In this document: in pieces, positions 18,256-26,997 of the stretch
Numbering within the stretch: the first letter of the stretch is position 1
Layout: each line of letters starts with the position of its first letter
Assembly: GCF_014077005.1 (NCBI RefSeq)
Contig: NZ_JACGVC010000032.1
Span: forward strand, 1-37,574
Direction: 5' to 3'
Length of the DNA stretch: 37,574 nucleotides
From: Colwellia sp. MB3u-45
GTDB taxonomy: Bacteria > Pseudomonadota > Gammaproteobacteria > Enterobacterales > Alteromonadaceae
Program-made: the position numbers and the translations under genes
Notes under the pieces: model-generated
Told to the model about the DNA's origin: nothing
What the model saw: the letters and a program-made list of their open reading frames with translations, nothing else
Databases searched by the model: none

Positions 18256-18290
18256 AATAAAGGCCTCATTTGAGGCCTTTATTAGTTTCA
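18256..18290 (+). terminator. Terminator after the S9 peptidase gene
   Basis: AATAAAGGCCTCA (18256-18268) pairs perfectly with 18271-18283 across a tiny loop, followed by a modest T-rich tail. It lies 20 bases after the stop codon. Confidence 0.8.
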
Positions 18291-18462
18291 GGATGTCGAC
18301 AATGGTACAAGAAAATAGTCTTTGCTGGCCACCTCGGTAATTGCTCCAGTATTAGTCTGATGACCTACATCGCTTATAAATAGGGTTCTACAACATTAAT
18401 GAAGTTATTCACGTTAGGTGAAATAGTGCCAATATTTGATTAATAACTCAATCGAAACTAAT

Positions 18463-19305
18463 TTATAACTTAGGGCTGGTGAGTGTGTTACGCCATTTTT
18501 CCCAGATAGCATCATAACTGCCATCTTGGTAAAGACTTTGTAGTTTATTTGATAAATGCTGGATGATGTTATCGTCAGTTTTTTTACTGCAGGCGAAGAA
18601 AAAATTTAGTGGTAAATCTTTAATTTCATAGACCCGATGCAGCTCATTGATATTAGCTCCCGCTAATTCTGTACGAAATTTTATGGTCGTATCATCGGCG
18701 ACGATTAGGTCTATTTCTGGTCGAGTAATCAATAAACTAATCAATGAATTTGTGTTATCTAAAACATAGAGGTTTTCGTCTTCGTTAAAGCCTCGCTCTA
18801 TTAATCCGGTATGAGCGATATCATCTCGATTAACGGCAATAATGTATTTTTTTGCATCATTTAAGTTAGAGATTTTAATATGGCGACCTTTACGTGCCCA
18901 CATTGCCGTATTGCTTACGCTGGATATTGGCCCAACCCACTTAAACATATTTTCTCGTGACTTTAACCGAGCAATGGAGAATATGCAGTAATTAGCTTTT
19001 ACTTGGGCTAAATTATAAGAGCGGACCCAAGGATAATTTTTCATTGAGTAGGCATAATGACTTCGTGCCATTGTCTCTTTAATAATATCTACAGCAAAGC
19101 CGGACAGTGGTTTATTTTGAGTCACTATTTGGTATGGGGGTAAATGTTCGGTAACTATATGTATAACTGGATTTTTGTTAGCACTGATAGGCAAAGCAAC
19201 CCATAGTAATGTTAAAGCAATGTATGATATTTTTTTTATATACAGACTTGCGCTACTCTGTTTATGACGAGCAATAACATTGTGGTTATTTTGAGTTTTC
19301 TGCAA
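18463..19305 (-). CDS. Periplasmic solute-binding protein family 3-like (paralog A)
   Basis: A 280-residue protein with a PBP2-type (SBP_bac_3) fold: the opening strand IHIVTEHLPPYQ, the LSGFAVDIIKETM helix, the FKWVGPI hinge region, and a C-terminal helix ending SLYQDGSYDAIWEKW, as in amino-acid-binding proteins. It is exported: a long basic N-region of about 25 residues precedes the hydrophobic core ISYIALTLLWVALPISA. The start is TTG at 19303-19305, supported by AAGGGA seven or so bases upstream. No permease or ATPase gene is adjacent, so it may be an orphan binding protein, work with a remote transporter, or be a sensor-like protein. It is roughly two-thirds identical, without gaps over the mature part, to the next gene, indicating tandem duplication. 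Confidence 0.85.
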   Translation of the reverse strand: MQKTQNNHNVIARHKQSSASLYIKKISYIALTLLWVALPISANKNPVIHIVTEHLPPYQIVTQNKPLSGFAVDIIKETMARSHYAYSMKNYPWVRSYNLAQVKANYCIFSIARLKSRENMFKWVGPISSVSNTAMWARKGRHIKISNLNDAKKYIIAVNRDDIAHTGLIERGFNEDENLYVLDNTNSLISLLITRPEIDLIVADDTTIKFRTELAGANINELHRVYEIKDLPLNFFFACSKKTDDNIIQHLSNKLQSLYQDGSYDAIWEKWRNTLTSPKL

Positions 19306-19479
19306 TTGATATCCCTTATTAAGCCAAAGCCCATTTATGATTGTAATCTTCTTTAATTTTAATCATATAAAACTAACATTAGAAAGCTAAATTTTAGTCA
19401 ATAATTGCGTAAAATGTATTTTTAATCAGAAGATTATGGCGTTTTAAGTGTTTTTTTATTAACCATTAATTGAATTATA

Positions 19480-20256
19480 CTAGAAGTCAGGGCTGAGCAG
19501 TTGGTCACGCCATTTTTTTAAAATAGTATCGTAACTGCCATCTTGGTAAAGGCTTTGCAAATTTTTTGATAAATGTTTGATTATGTTATCGTCGGTTTGC
19601 TTACTGCAAGCGAAGAATAAATTCAAAGGTAAGCTTTTAATTTCATAGACACGTTGTAGATCATCTATAGTCACACCAGCTAAATTTGTATGAAATTTTA
19701 TCGTCATATCATTCGCTACAATTAAATCTATCCCGGGTCGAGTCAAGAGTAATTTCACCAAGGATTTAGTATTATCTAAAACATAAAGGTGCTCATTTTC
19801 TTTAAAACCTAGTTCTATTAGCCCGATATGGGTCATATCATCGCGACTTACGGCCACAGTGTATTTTTTTACATCGTTTAGGTTTTCCACCTTAATCGTG
19901 CGAGTTTTAAGTGCCCACATCGCGGTATTGTTGACGTAATATATCGGCCCCACCCACTTAAAAAGGGTTTCTCGTGACTTTGTGCGAGCAAGAGAAAATA
20001 TACAGTGATTAGCTTTTACTTGGGCTAACTTATAAGAGTGACTCCACGAATAACTATTTAAGGTATAGTCGTATTGACTGCGTTTCATTGTTGCTTTAAT
20101 AACGTCGACAGCAAAGCCCGATAGCGATTTATTTTTGGCTTCTATTTGATATGGTGGTAGGTGCTCGGTAACTAAATGTATCGAGGGGGAATTTTCAGCA
20201 TTAACCCATGATACAGGTAGCAATAATGTTAATGCTGTAGAGCGAAATTTATTAAT
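19480..20256 (-). CDS. Periplasmic solute-binding protein family 3-like (paralog B), apparent ATT start
   Basis: The same fold and layout as paralog A: IHLVTEHLPPYQ, LSGFAVDVIKATM, FKWVGPI and SLYQDGSYDTILKKW. The first conventional start in frame, TTG at 20223, would begin inside the signal peptide and has no ribosome site. Upstream, a textbook AAGGAG (20262-20267) sits five bases before ATT at 20254-20256. Reading from that ATT gives MNKFRSTALTLLLPVSWVNA, a complete Sec signal peptide that aligns with the hydrophobic part of paralog A. I therefore place the start at this ATT (258 residues). The frame has a stop (TAA) just before the AAGGAG, so no earlier start exists. The alternative is a mutated start codon in a decaying duplicate, but the whole frame is intact. 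Confidence 0.8.
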   Translation of the reverse strand: MNKFRSTALTLLLPVSWVNAENSPSIHLVTEHLPPYQIEAKNKSLSGFAVDVIKATMKRSQYDYTLNSYSWSHSYKLAQVKANHCIFSLARTKSRETLFKWVGPIYYVNNTAMWALKTRTIKVENLNDVKKYTVAVSRDDMTHIGLIELGFKENEHLYVLDNTKSLVKLLLTRPGIDLIVANDMTIKFHTNLAGVTIDDLQRVYEIKSLPLNLFFACSKQTDDNIIKHLSKNLQSLYQDGSYDTILKKWRDQLLSPDF

Positions 20257-20611
20257 ATGAACTCCTTAGTTAAAAAAGGATTTATATATTGATAGTAACC
20301 TTTTTGAAAATTCACTAAGCCACTTTTATGGTCACTAAATCATCATATACAACTGACATGAAAAAGCCACAGATTTAAACTGATTGATGCTAAAGTGATT
20401 TTTATTAAGGCAATACTATACTGCCTGTATATGTGCCTGTATATGTGCTTGTATAAGGTCATGGTACATTTTTTATGCATTATCAATTAGTCTATGATGA
20501 TATGATAAATGCCATATTCTGAGTCTTTTCGATAGCTTTTTGTCGATGATTTCTTGATAAAATATCAGATTAAAATCAACTGAAAAAACCAACAAGATTA
20601 ACGAGGTAAAC
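20257..20611. other. Gene-free divergent intergenic region with a short tandem repeat
   Basis: 355 bases between divergent genes. They include three 12-base periods at 20424-20459 (CCTGTATATGTG twice, then a degenerate copy). Promoters for both sides are expected here, but none could be assigned with confidence. Confidence 0.55.
20262..20267 (-). promoter_or_regulatory. Strong ribosome site that fixes an ATT start (paralog B)
   Basis: AAGGAG on the minus strand, followed after five bases by ATT. No ATG, GTG or TTG lies within a usable distance in this frame until 20223. Confidence 0.75.
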
Positions 20612-22099
20612 ATGGATAACATGCTAGGTTATGTAGAAACGCTTTCTGCACTATTTATATTATTGTTGGGGCTAGGCGTATTAGCGATAATCTATATGTA
20701 CATTGTAGATAAAACGCAAAATAAACAGGCGATAAGGCGTAATTATCCAGTCATTGGCCGATTTAGATATTTTTTTGAAAAGCAGGGGGAGTTTTTTAGA
20801 CAATATTTTTTTGCCATGGACCGAGAAGAGCTACCCTTTAATCGAGCCGAGCGCAGCTGGGTCTATCGTGCAGCAAAAAATGTTGACCGTACCCTGGCAT
20901 TTGGCTCGACACGAAATCTTGAACCCATTGGCACCATAATGTTTATGAACTGTGCTTTTCCAACCCTGGAAGAAGACGCGGTAACAGCGAGTTCTATTAC
21001 CTTTGGTCGTCAATGTAGAAAGCCTTACATCACAGACTCAATTTTTAATATTTCAGCGATGAGTTTTGGTGCTTTATCTGCACCAGCAATCAAAGCACTT
21101 TCAGATGGTGCAGCAAAAGCAGGATGCTGGTTGAACACAGGTGAAGGCGGCGTTAGTGAACATCATCTGGCCAGTGGGGCAGATATTGTTTATCAAATAG
21201 GCACCGCAAAATATGGCGTAAGGGATGAGCACGGACAGTTATGCGACAAAATGTTGGCTGCATTAGCGGCTATGCCACAAATTAAAATGTTTGAAATAAA
21301 AATGAGTCAAGGTGCTAAACCCGGTAAAGGTGGCATATTACCAGGCAAAAAAGTGACTGAAGAAATAGCTAGCATAAGAGGTATACCCGTAGGTGTAGAC
21401 TCAATTAGTCCCAATGCTCATCCAGAAATTAAGTCAGTGAAAGATATTTTGACCATGGTCAATCGAGTACGCAAAGTCACCGGTAAGCCTGTAGGCTTTA
21501 AAGCGGTTATCGGTGAATCGTTATGGTTAAGAGATTTACTTGAAGAGATTAACCGCCAAGGGCCAGAATCTGCGCCAGATTTTATTACCATAGACAGTGC
21601 TGATGGTGGTACGGGGGCAGCACCACAACCCTTGATGGATTATGTTGGCTTGCCGTTAAAAGAAAGCTTACCGCTGGTTGTTAATTTACTCGTTGAATAT
21701 GGTTTACGTGACCAAATTAGAATTATATGTGCAGGTAAATTGATCACACCTTCAAAAGTTGCTTGGGCACTGGCAATGGGGGCCGATGCTGTAAATTCAG
21801 CAAGAGGGTTTATGTTTTCTTTAGGTTGTATTCAAGCAATGCAGTGTAATAAAGACACCTGTCCTACGGGGATTACTACGCATGATCCTAGATTACAACA
21901 AGGGTTAGACCCGATCAGTAAAGCTGTGCGTGTTGCCAATTATCATAAGTACATTCTATACGGTGTTGGCTTGTTGGCACATTCATGTGGTGTTACCCAG
22001 GCAAGAGGTCTAGGCCGTCACCATGTTCGGGTTATTCAAGACAACGGTTTATCTATTGCGCTTGATAAATTACATCCCTATAACGAAACTAAGCACTAG
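20612..22099 (+). CDS. Membrane-anchored glutamate synthase-like FMN/Fe-S protein
   Basis: A 495-residue protein homologous to the FMN-binding synthase domain of glutamate synthase, lacking the glutamine amidotransferase and GXGXG parts. One N-terminal membrane helix (about residues 10-32) precedes the TIM-barrel domain. Visible are ISAMSFGALSAPA, TGEGGVSEHH, IDSADGGTGAAP, IICAGKL and GADAVNSARGFMF. The [3Fe-4S]-type cluster motif is C406-x5-C412-x4-C417. The ATG at 20612 has GAGG six bases upstream. Family members of this short type are often just annotated FMN-binding glutamate synthase family; whether they make glutamate or another product is not established. The last 11 bases overlap the convergent rhombosortase gene. 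Confidence 0.88.
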   Translation: MDNMLGYVETLSALFILLLGLGVLAIIYMYIVDKTQNKQAIRRNYPVIGRFRYFFEKQGEFFRQYFFAMDREELPFNRAERSWVYRAAKNVDRTLAFGSTRNLEPIGTIMFMNCAFPTLEEDAVTASSITFGRQCRKPYITDSIFNISAMSFGALSAPAIKALSDGAAKAGCWLNTGEGGVSEHHLASGADIVYQIGTAKYGVRDEHGQLCDKMLAALAAMPQIKMFEIKMSQGAKPGKGGILPGKKVTEEIASIRGIPVGVDSISPNAHPEIKSVKDILTMVNRVRKVTGKPVGFKAVIGESLWLRDLLEEINRQGPESAPDFITIDSADGGTGAAPQPLMDYVGLPLKESLPLVVNLLVEYGLRDQIRIICAGKLITPSKVAWALAMGADAVNSARGFMFSLGCIQAMQCNKDTCPTGITTHDPRLQQGLDPISKAVRVANYHKYILYGVGLLAHSCGVTQARGLGRHHVRVIQDNGLSIALDKLHPYNETKH

Positions 22100-22688
22100 C
22101 TTTATTAGCTGTAAAATAACACCAGATAAAAGCTAACAAGCCACCGATCGCGCCATATAAATGAGCATCGGTGGCAACACTTGCACCGATAAGTATTTCT
22201 ACATCGGCGCTGGCACCGTAAATTTGCTCATGAATGATTTTTGCCATCACACCGATTAACAGCAGATAGCCGGTTTTTTCTTTATGCTTGATGTCCATTA
22301 ATGCCCCCCAAACAAAAAAGCCATGTAGAACACCTGACAGCCCAACATAAAGTTCAATGTTGACAGAAAACCAATAAATACCCAGGCTGCAAACTATGGC
22401 ACTGGTCAGAAACACTAACAGGTAATTTTTATAGCTATAATATTGCCCATGCAAGGCCCATAGCAGAGCGACTGCGGCGGTGTTCAGTAGAAAGTGATTA
22501 GCATTAGAATGAAAAAAATGGCCTGATATTATGCGCCAATATTCTCCCGCTGTGATTAAGCTGCGATTATAAATGAGCAAGTCAGAAATTTGAGCATCAA
22601 AGATAAAGGCGCTCAAAGCAAGCGTGAATACGATCAAAGGGCCAAGACTGTGAGTTTTGTTTACGGGTAGAGGTTTTAATTGCAGCAT
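22089..22688 (-). CDS. rrtA: Rhombosortase (rhomboid-family intramembrane serine protease)
   Basis: A 199-residue rhomboid with about six membrane segments. Signatures are GEYWRIISGHFFHSNANHFLLN, the serine loop GLSGVLHG (catalytic Ser118), and HLYGAIGGL with His176. GLSGxLHG with a short size is characteristic of rhombosortase, which processes proteins carrying the GlyGly-CTERM tail so that they can be released or surface-anchored. No classical GlyGly-CTERM protein is encoded in this window, as expected since substrates are scattered. The 3' end overlaps the 3' end of the glutamate synthase-like gene by 11 bases. Confidence 0.87.
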   Translation of the reverse strand: MLQLKPLPVNKTHSLGPLIVFTLALSAFIFDAQISDLLIYNRSLITAGEYWRIISGHFFHSNANHFLLNTAAVALLWALHGQYYSYKNYLLVFLTSAIVCSLGIYWFSVNIELYVGLSGVLHGFFVWGALMDIKHKEKTGYLLLIGVMAKIIHEQIYGASADVEILIGASVATDAHLYGAIGGLLAFIWCYFTANKASA

Positions 22689-22861
22689 GTGTTTTTATTA
22701 TTTGTTTAAATTTATAGCGTGATATGATTCAACGCACTTTAGCAGTTGCTTGGAGCTTTATAAACATTTGTTTTAGTGAGCATAGTGAGTAATAGCGAGT
22801 AATGGCCAGTGAGTATGGATTCAGCTTGATAGCTATATCTGCTCAGTTACACTTCAATCAA

Positions 22862-22938
22862 CAATAAACAATAAACAATAAACTTTTCCTACGTAACTTA
22901 AATAACTTAAATAACTTAAATAGTTTAAATAACTTCAG
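22862..22938. repeat. Two adjacent short tandem repeats at the 3' end of the GGDEF gene
   Basis: Three copies of CAATAAA (22862-22882), then a 9-base repeat TAACTTAAA at 22894-22920 (three exact copies), a variant at 22921-22929 and a partial copy at 22930-22938. The 9-base array runs into the last codons and stop of the minus-strand GGDEF gene, so copy-number change could alter its C-terminus or 3' end. Confidence 0.8.
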
Positions 22939-23953
22939 AGTAAACTTGATTACGACCTTGTGCTTTTGAAATATAAAGCTGTTTATCTACCCGTTTAAAT
23001 AAACTGTCTATTGAGTCACCGCTGTTATATTGTGCAATGCCAAAGCTACAGGTTACTGATATTTTGTCCTTTATTTGATATTGGCTAATCATTTCTCGTA
23101 ATTTATCGCTGGTTTGATGTGCCTGTTTTTGAGAGAGTTCAGGGAAGATAATAACAAACTCATCACCACCCCAGCGAGCAAATAAATCGACATCTCTAAT
23201 GTTTTGGGCAACAAGTTTGCTTATAATACAAAGAATATTATCACCCACTTTATGGCCATATTGATCGTTAATGTCTTTAAATTTATCTAGATCAAACATG
23301 ACTAGGGTCAAAGGGTGGTGATAGCGATCAGCGCGTATGATCTCTTTATTTAATACCGTTTCAAAAAGCTTACGATTGGCAATTTCTGTTAAAGGGTCTA
23401 TGTTTGAAACAGACTCAACCTCGATAATTTTTCGTTCTAATTGTTGATTTTTTTTGGCTAACTCATCCGTTTTTTGTGCAATAACTTTTTCTAATGATAA
23501 GTGACTATCTTGTAATAGATTGTTTTTTTCAATCAGGTCGGTTTGAGCCATAACTTGTTGGTGTATATCATGATGTGCGCCAATCATCCGGTCAACACTG
23601 CCATCGGTATTTCTTGCTATAATCGCACCGCGATCTGCAATCCATAAATAACTATCGTCTGATTTTTTACAACGATATTCTATATCGTAAGCGTTAATAT
23701 CTCCTGATATATAACGCTCAAACTCATGCATTACTCTAGGGTAATCTTCTGGATGGATGATATTTTCCCAAGTAAATACATCTTTTCTAAAAGCAGCAAA
23801 TTCGTAACCTAACATGTGGTACCAGCTTGGGCTGCGGGTCACTACTTTGGTATTGCTGTTCCAGTCCCAAACACCTTCAACAATAATATTTAAGATAGTA
23901 TTTAAGGTATGATCTGAAGCGCTAGCCGAACTGTGCTGATAGGTTTTATGCAT
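22925..23953 (-). CDS. PAS-GGDEF diguanylate cyclase
   Basis: A 342-residue soluble protein. Residues about 18-135 form a PAS_3-type domain (WDWNSNTKVVTRSPSWYHMLGY, WENIIHPEDYPRV, YRCKKSDDSYLWI) followed by a PAC segment. Residues about 135-182 are a coiled-coil linker, and the GGDEF domain runs from about 185 to 342. The active-site GGDEF is at 262-266 and the product-inhibition I-site RxxD (RDVD) at 253-256, so it should make cyclic di-GMP with feedback control. FDLDKFKDINDQYGH carries the metal-binding Asp. No transmembrane helix or EAL domain is seen. The ATG is preceded by AAGGAG at good spacing. The signal sensed by the PAS domain is unknown. Confidence 0.93.
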   Translation of the reverse strand: MHKTYQHSSASASDHTLNTILNIIVEGVWDWNSNTKVVTRSPSWYHMLGYEFAAFRKDVFTWENIIHPEDYPRVMHEFERYISGDINAYDIEYRCKKSDDSYLWIADRGAIIARNTDGSVDRMIGAHHDIHQQVMAQTDLIEKNNLLQDSHLSLEKVIAQKTDELAKKNQQLERKIIEVESVSNIDPLTEIANRKLFETVLNKEIIRADRYHHPLTLVMFDLDKFKDINDQYGHKVGDNILCIISKLVAQNIRDVDLFARWGGDEFVIIFPELSQKQAHQTSDKLREMISQYQIKDKISVTCSFGIAQYNSGDSIDSLFKRVDKQLYISKAQGRNQVYSEVI

Positions 23954-24177
23954 GGAAACTCCTTGCTAAATGCATTCTGAAAACAACGATGTTTAAAAAC
24001 ACTCGTTGCTTCGGTGCGATATCGACAACGTCCCTAAGTAATAGCGGTGATTGGTTGAATTAGCAATTCGAAATGAGTTAAGTACAACAAGATTAAAAAG
24101 TAATGTAATAAATGACTTAAACTCGTCGATAAAGTTTCGTAAACTTAGCCATCCTATTTTTTTGTTATTTTAAATTA

Positions 24178-24804
24178 ATGTCCCGAGTTTTATGTCAACA
24201 ATGTCAACGGCCTGAAAAAGCCTGTATTTGCGCTTTTACTGTCGCTATTGATAACCACATACCTGTTATTGTGCTGCAACATCCCAGTGAAGTTAAGCAA
24301 AGCAAAGGTACGGTCAGCTTATTACAACAATCGTTAGCGAACTGCGAGGTGATAGTGGGCGAAACCTTTGCGGATTCTGATATTTTAAGGCAGTGCCTGA
24401 TACAATACGCTGACAACATAGTCTTGTTATATCCGAGTAAGCAGGCTTTAACGCTGAATTTTCCAGCGTTAACTATTACCGATAATAATCAAAGTGAGGA
24501 TATAGAGCCTAAGCTGAGTGAAATTAAGTGCATTATTATACTTGATGGTACTTGGAAAAAAGCCTATCGCATGTTTATGAGCAATGCTTGCTTACATAAT
24601 ATAAAGCATATTGTTTTACCGCAAGGCATAGCCAGCCTTTATGAGATTAGAAAAACCAAAAAAGATCATGCGCTATCATCACTCGAAGCATGCTGTCATG
24701 CTTTAGCCCGCGTAGAAAATGAGCCTGAAAAGTATCAAAACTTGTTAAATAGTTTTGTAAAATTTAATAAATTTCAGCAATCATTTAGTCAGCATAGTGA
24801 CTGA
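24178..24804 (+). CDS. DTW-domain tRNA-uridine aminocarboxypropyltransferase
   Basis: A 208-residue DTW-domain protein. A zinc-binding-type cluster C6-x2-C9-x6-C16-x-C18 opens the protein; the family motif D-x-T-W occurs as D123-G-T-W126 in ILDGTWKKAYRM. HPSEVKQSKGTVSLL and RKTKKDHALSSLEA are typical conserved blocks. DTW enzymes such as E. coli TapT transfer the 3-amino-3-carboxypropyl group of SAM to uridine in tRNA (acp3U at position 47). The specific ortholog (TapT or another DTW member) is not certain, so no symbol is given. The ribosome site is weak. Confidence 0.87.
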   Translation: MSRVLCQQCQRPEKACICAFTVAIDNHIPVIVLQHPSEVKQSKGTVSLLQQSLANCEVIVGETFADSDILRQCLIQYADNIVLLYPSKQALTLNFPALTITDNNQSEDIEPKLSEIKCIIILDGTWKKAYRMFMSNACLHNIKHIVLPQGIASLYEIRKTKKDHALSSLEACCHALARVENEPEKYQNLLNSFVKFNKFQQSFSQHSD

Positions 24805-24869
24805 TGGCTGAATAAGATATAGACCTGTTAATGAAGGTGTTAATATCTTGGGCAATGTTATGGTCGTTA

Positions 24870-24904
24870 AAGTAGACCAGTTGCCTTAATGAGCCGGTCT
24901 ACTT
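24870..24904 (+). terminator. Possible terminator after the DTW gene
   Basis: AAGTAGACC (24870-24878) pairs perfectly with 24896-24904 around a 17-base loop. The T run after it is short, so its strength is doubtful. Confidence 0.35.
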
Positions 24905-25031
24905 TATACACAGATAAAAGGGTCTAATAAAAGGCACTTATTGTAATAGCTAGTTGTTTAAATTAGCTGAAATGATCAGAAAATTAGTGAGATTAATCTA
25001 ACTTATCGTCAATTATTTATTAAGGAACAGC

Positions 25032-26789
25032 ATGTCAAATTCAGCCATGAAAGGGCTATTATCTTTACTCTTTATTTCCACCAGTTTGTTGGTTGTAGCA
25101 GCGCCAGATAAAAAAAGAGAAGACCGTGAACCAGAAGCGGCAACAGGTATTATCGCTAAGCAAACCGTTGTTACCGAGCATGCCATGGTAGCAGCAGCAA
25201 ACCCTTATGCCAGTAAAGCCGGTTTGAATATACTTAAGCAAGGTGGAAGTGCTGTAGATGCTGCTATTGCAGTTCAATTGGTATTAACCTTGGTTGAGCC
25301 ACAATCTTCAGGCATTGGTGGCGGTGCGTTTATGTTGCATTGGGATAAAAAAGCTCAGCAGCTAACCACTTTTGATGGCAGAGAAACCGCACCAGCGGCG
25401 GCAACAACAGATATGTTTTTAGATGAAAATGGTCAAGCTATTCCATGGATAAAAGCCGTTGTTGGTGGTCATGCTGTTGGCGTACCTGGGGTATTAGCAA
25501 GTCTTAACAAGGCGCACGTAAAGTATGGCAAGCTACCTTGGGCGGTATTGTTTAAAGATGCAATTAATTTAGCAGAAACAGGATTTATTGTTTCACCTAG
25601 GCTAGAAAAACTGGTGGCAATGGAGTTTAACCCCGGTATTACGAAATTACCGACGATTAAAAACTACTTTTTTCCTCATGGTGAGGCAGTAAAAGCAGGG
25701 CAGTTATTAAAAAATCCAAAATTAGCGACGGTATATCGTAGTATTGCTAAAAACGGCATCAATGCTTTTTATGAAGGTTGGATCGCAAAGAAAATTGTTG
25801 CTGCAGTACAACAATCACCCATTGCCCCAGGCCGTTTAACATTAGCTGATATGAAAAACTATCGCGCAAAAGAATTACCGGCGGTATGTGGACCTTATCG
25901 ACAATATCAAGTGTGTGGCATGGGACCACCAAGTTCGGGTGGTGTGGCGGTTATTCAAATACTTGGACAACTTGAGAAATTTGATATTGCCAAATTATCG
26001 CTAGCAGATGTTGAGTTTAGCCACTTATTTAGCCAAAGTTCTCGTTTGGCATTTGCCGATCGTAACCGTTATATTGCCGATAGCAGCTTTGTGAATGTAC
26101 CCACACAGGGGTTAATTTCAAAGCCATATATGGCGCAGCGCTCCGCGTTGATTAATCCTGATAGCGATATGGGTACAGCGGTGGCAGGCACACCAATAGG
26201 TGCACTGGCACAAGCTGACGACAACGCTTATGAATTGCCTTCAACCAGCCATATCTCCATTGTTGATGAAGACGGTAATGCGGTTTCTATGACCACCAGT
26301 GTTGAAATGGGCTTTGGCTCTGCGGTGATGGTTGAAGGTTTTATTCTCAATAATCAATTGACTGACTTTTCATTAGATCCAAAAAAGAATGGCCAGTGGG
26401 TAGCTAACCGTTTAGAGCCAGGTAAGCGTCCGCGAAGCTCTATGGCACCTATGATGGTATTTACTCAAGACAAGGCTTTAAAGCTTGTTTTAGGCTCTCC
26501 GGGCGGCAGCCGAATTATTAATTATGTTGCGCAAACCATGATCGCTATTTTAGATTGGCAACTTGATCCACAATCTGCGATTAACTTGCCCCACATCACT
26601 AATCGCAATAAGGTCACCACATTGGAAAAAGGCAGCGATTTAGTCAAGCTTAAGTCTGCGTTAGAAGCAAAAGGGCATCAGGTTGTGGTGCGTGATTTAA
26701 ACAGTGGTATTCAAGCGATTGAATTATCTAAGGGTAAATTGCGAGGTGGGGCTGATCCTCGTCGCGAAGGTATAGCCATAGGTTATTAA
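25032..26789 (+). CDS. ggt: Gamma-glutamyltransferase (periplasmic, self-processing)
   Basis: A 585-residue precursor. A signal peptide (about 1-23) exports it to the periplasm, where it should self-cleave before the nucleophile Thr405 in LPSTSHISIVD, giving large and small subunits. Substrate-binding and oxyanion residues appear in SGIGGGAFML, TFDGRETAP, KRPRSSMAPM and LGSPGGSRI, all in family order. It hydrolyses or transfers the gamma-glutamyl group of glutathione and related compounds, letting the cell recover cysteine and glutamate. The ATG has an AAGGA six bases upstream. It stands alone with a strong terminator. cysK nearby is thematically related (sulfur amino acids) but on the other strand and not in an operon with it. 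Confidence 0.95.
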   Translation: MSNSAMKGLLSLLFISTSLLVVAAPDKKREDREPEAATGIIAKQTVVTEHAMVAAANPYASKAGLNILKQGGSAVDAAIAVQLVLTLVEPQSSGIGGGAFMLHWDKKAQQLTTFDGRETAPAAATTDMFLDENGQAIPWIKAVVGGHAVGVPGVLASLNKAHVKYGKLPWAVLFKDAINLAETGFIVSPRLEKLVAMEFNPGITKLPTIKNYFFPHGEAVKAGQLLKNPKLATVYRSIAKNGINAFYEGWIAKKIVAAVQQSPIAPGRLTLADMKNYRAKELPAVCGPYRQYQVCGMGPPSSGGVAVIQILGQLEKFDIAKLSLADVEFSHLFSQSSRLAFADRNRYIADSSFVNVPTQGLISKPYMAQRSALINPDSDMGTAVAGTPIGALAQADDNAYELPSTSHISIVDEDGNAVSMTTSVEMGFGSAVMVEGFILNNQLTDFSLDPKKNGQWVANRLEPGKRPRSSMAPMMVFTQDKALKLVLGSPGGSRIINYVAQTMIAILDWQLDPQSAINLPHITNRNKVTTLEKGSDLVKLKSALEAKGHQVVVRDLNSGIQAIELSKGKLRGGADPRREGIAIGY

Positions 26790-26829
26790 CTTAAACTTAA
26801 AATTTAACTAAAGCTAAAGTTTAAAAAAC

Positions 26830-26858
26830 AAAACGGCGTCAATATTGACGCCGTTTTT
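26830..26858 (+). terminator. Rho-independent terminator after ggt
   Basis: A perfect 28-base palindrome (14-base arms 26830-26843 and 26844-26857, core ACGGCGTCAAT) with a T run at the end. The symmetric A/T flanks let it work on both strands, so it could also stop minus-strand transcription from the lipoprotein gene. Confidence 0.9.
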
Positions 26859-26997
26859 ATATTCAAGATAAATGGTCAGCTTTTTTCTTCCCGACAAAAG
26901 CTAAGTACCGAGATCTACATTTACACCTATGTCGGCAATGCCACGACTACATGGATGTGAAGATGTGGAAGAGTGGCGATGTTGTTTTAGGGAGCAA

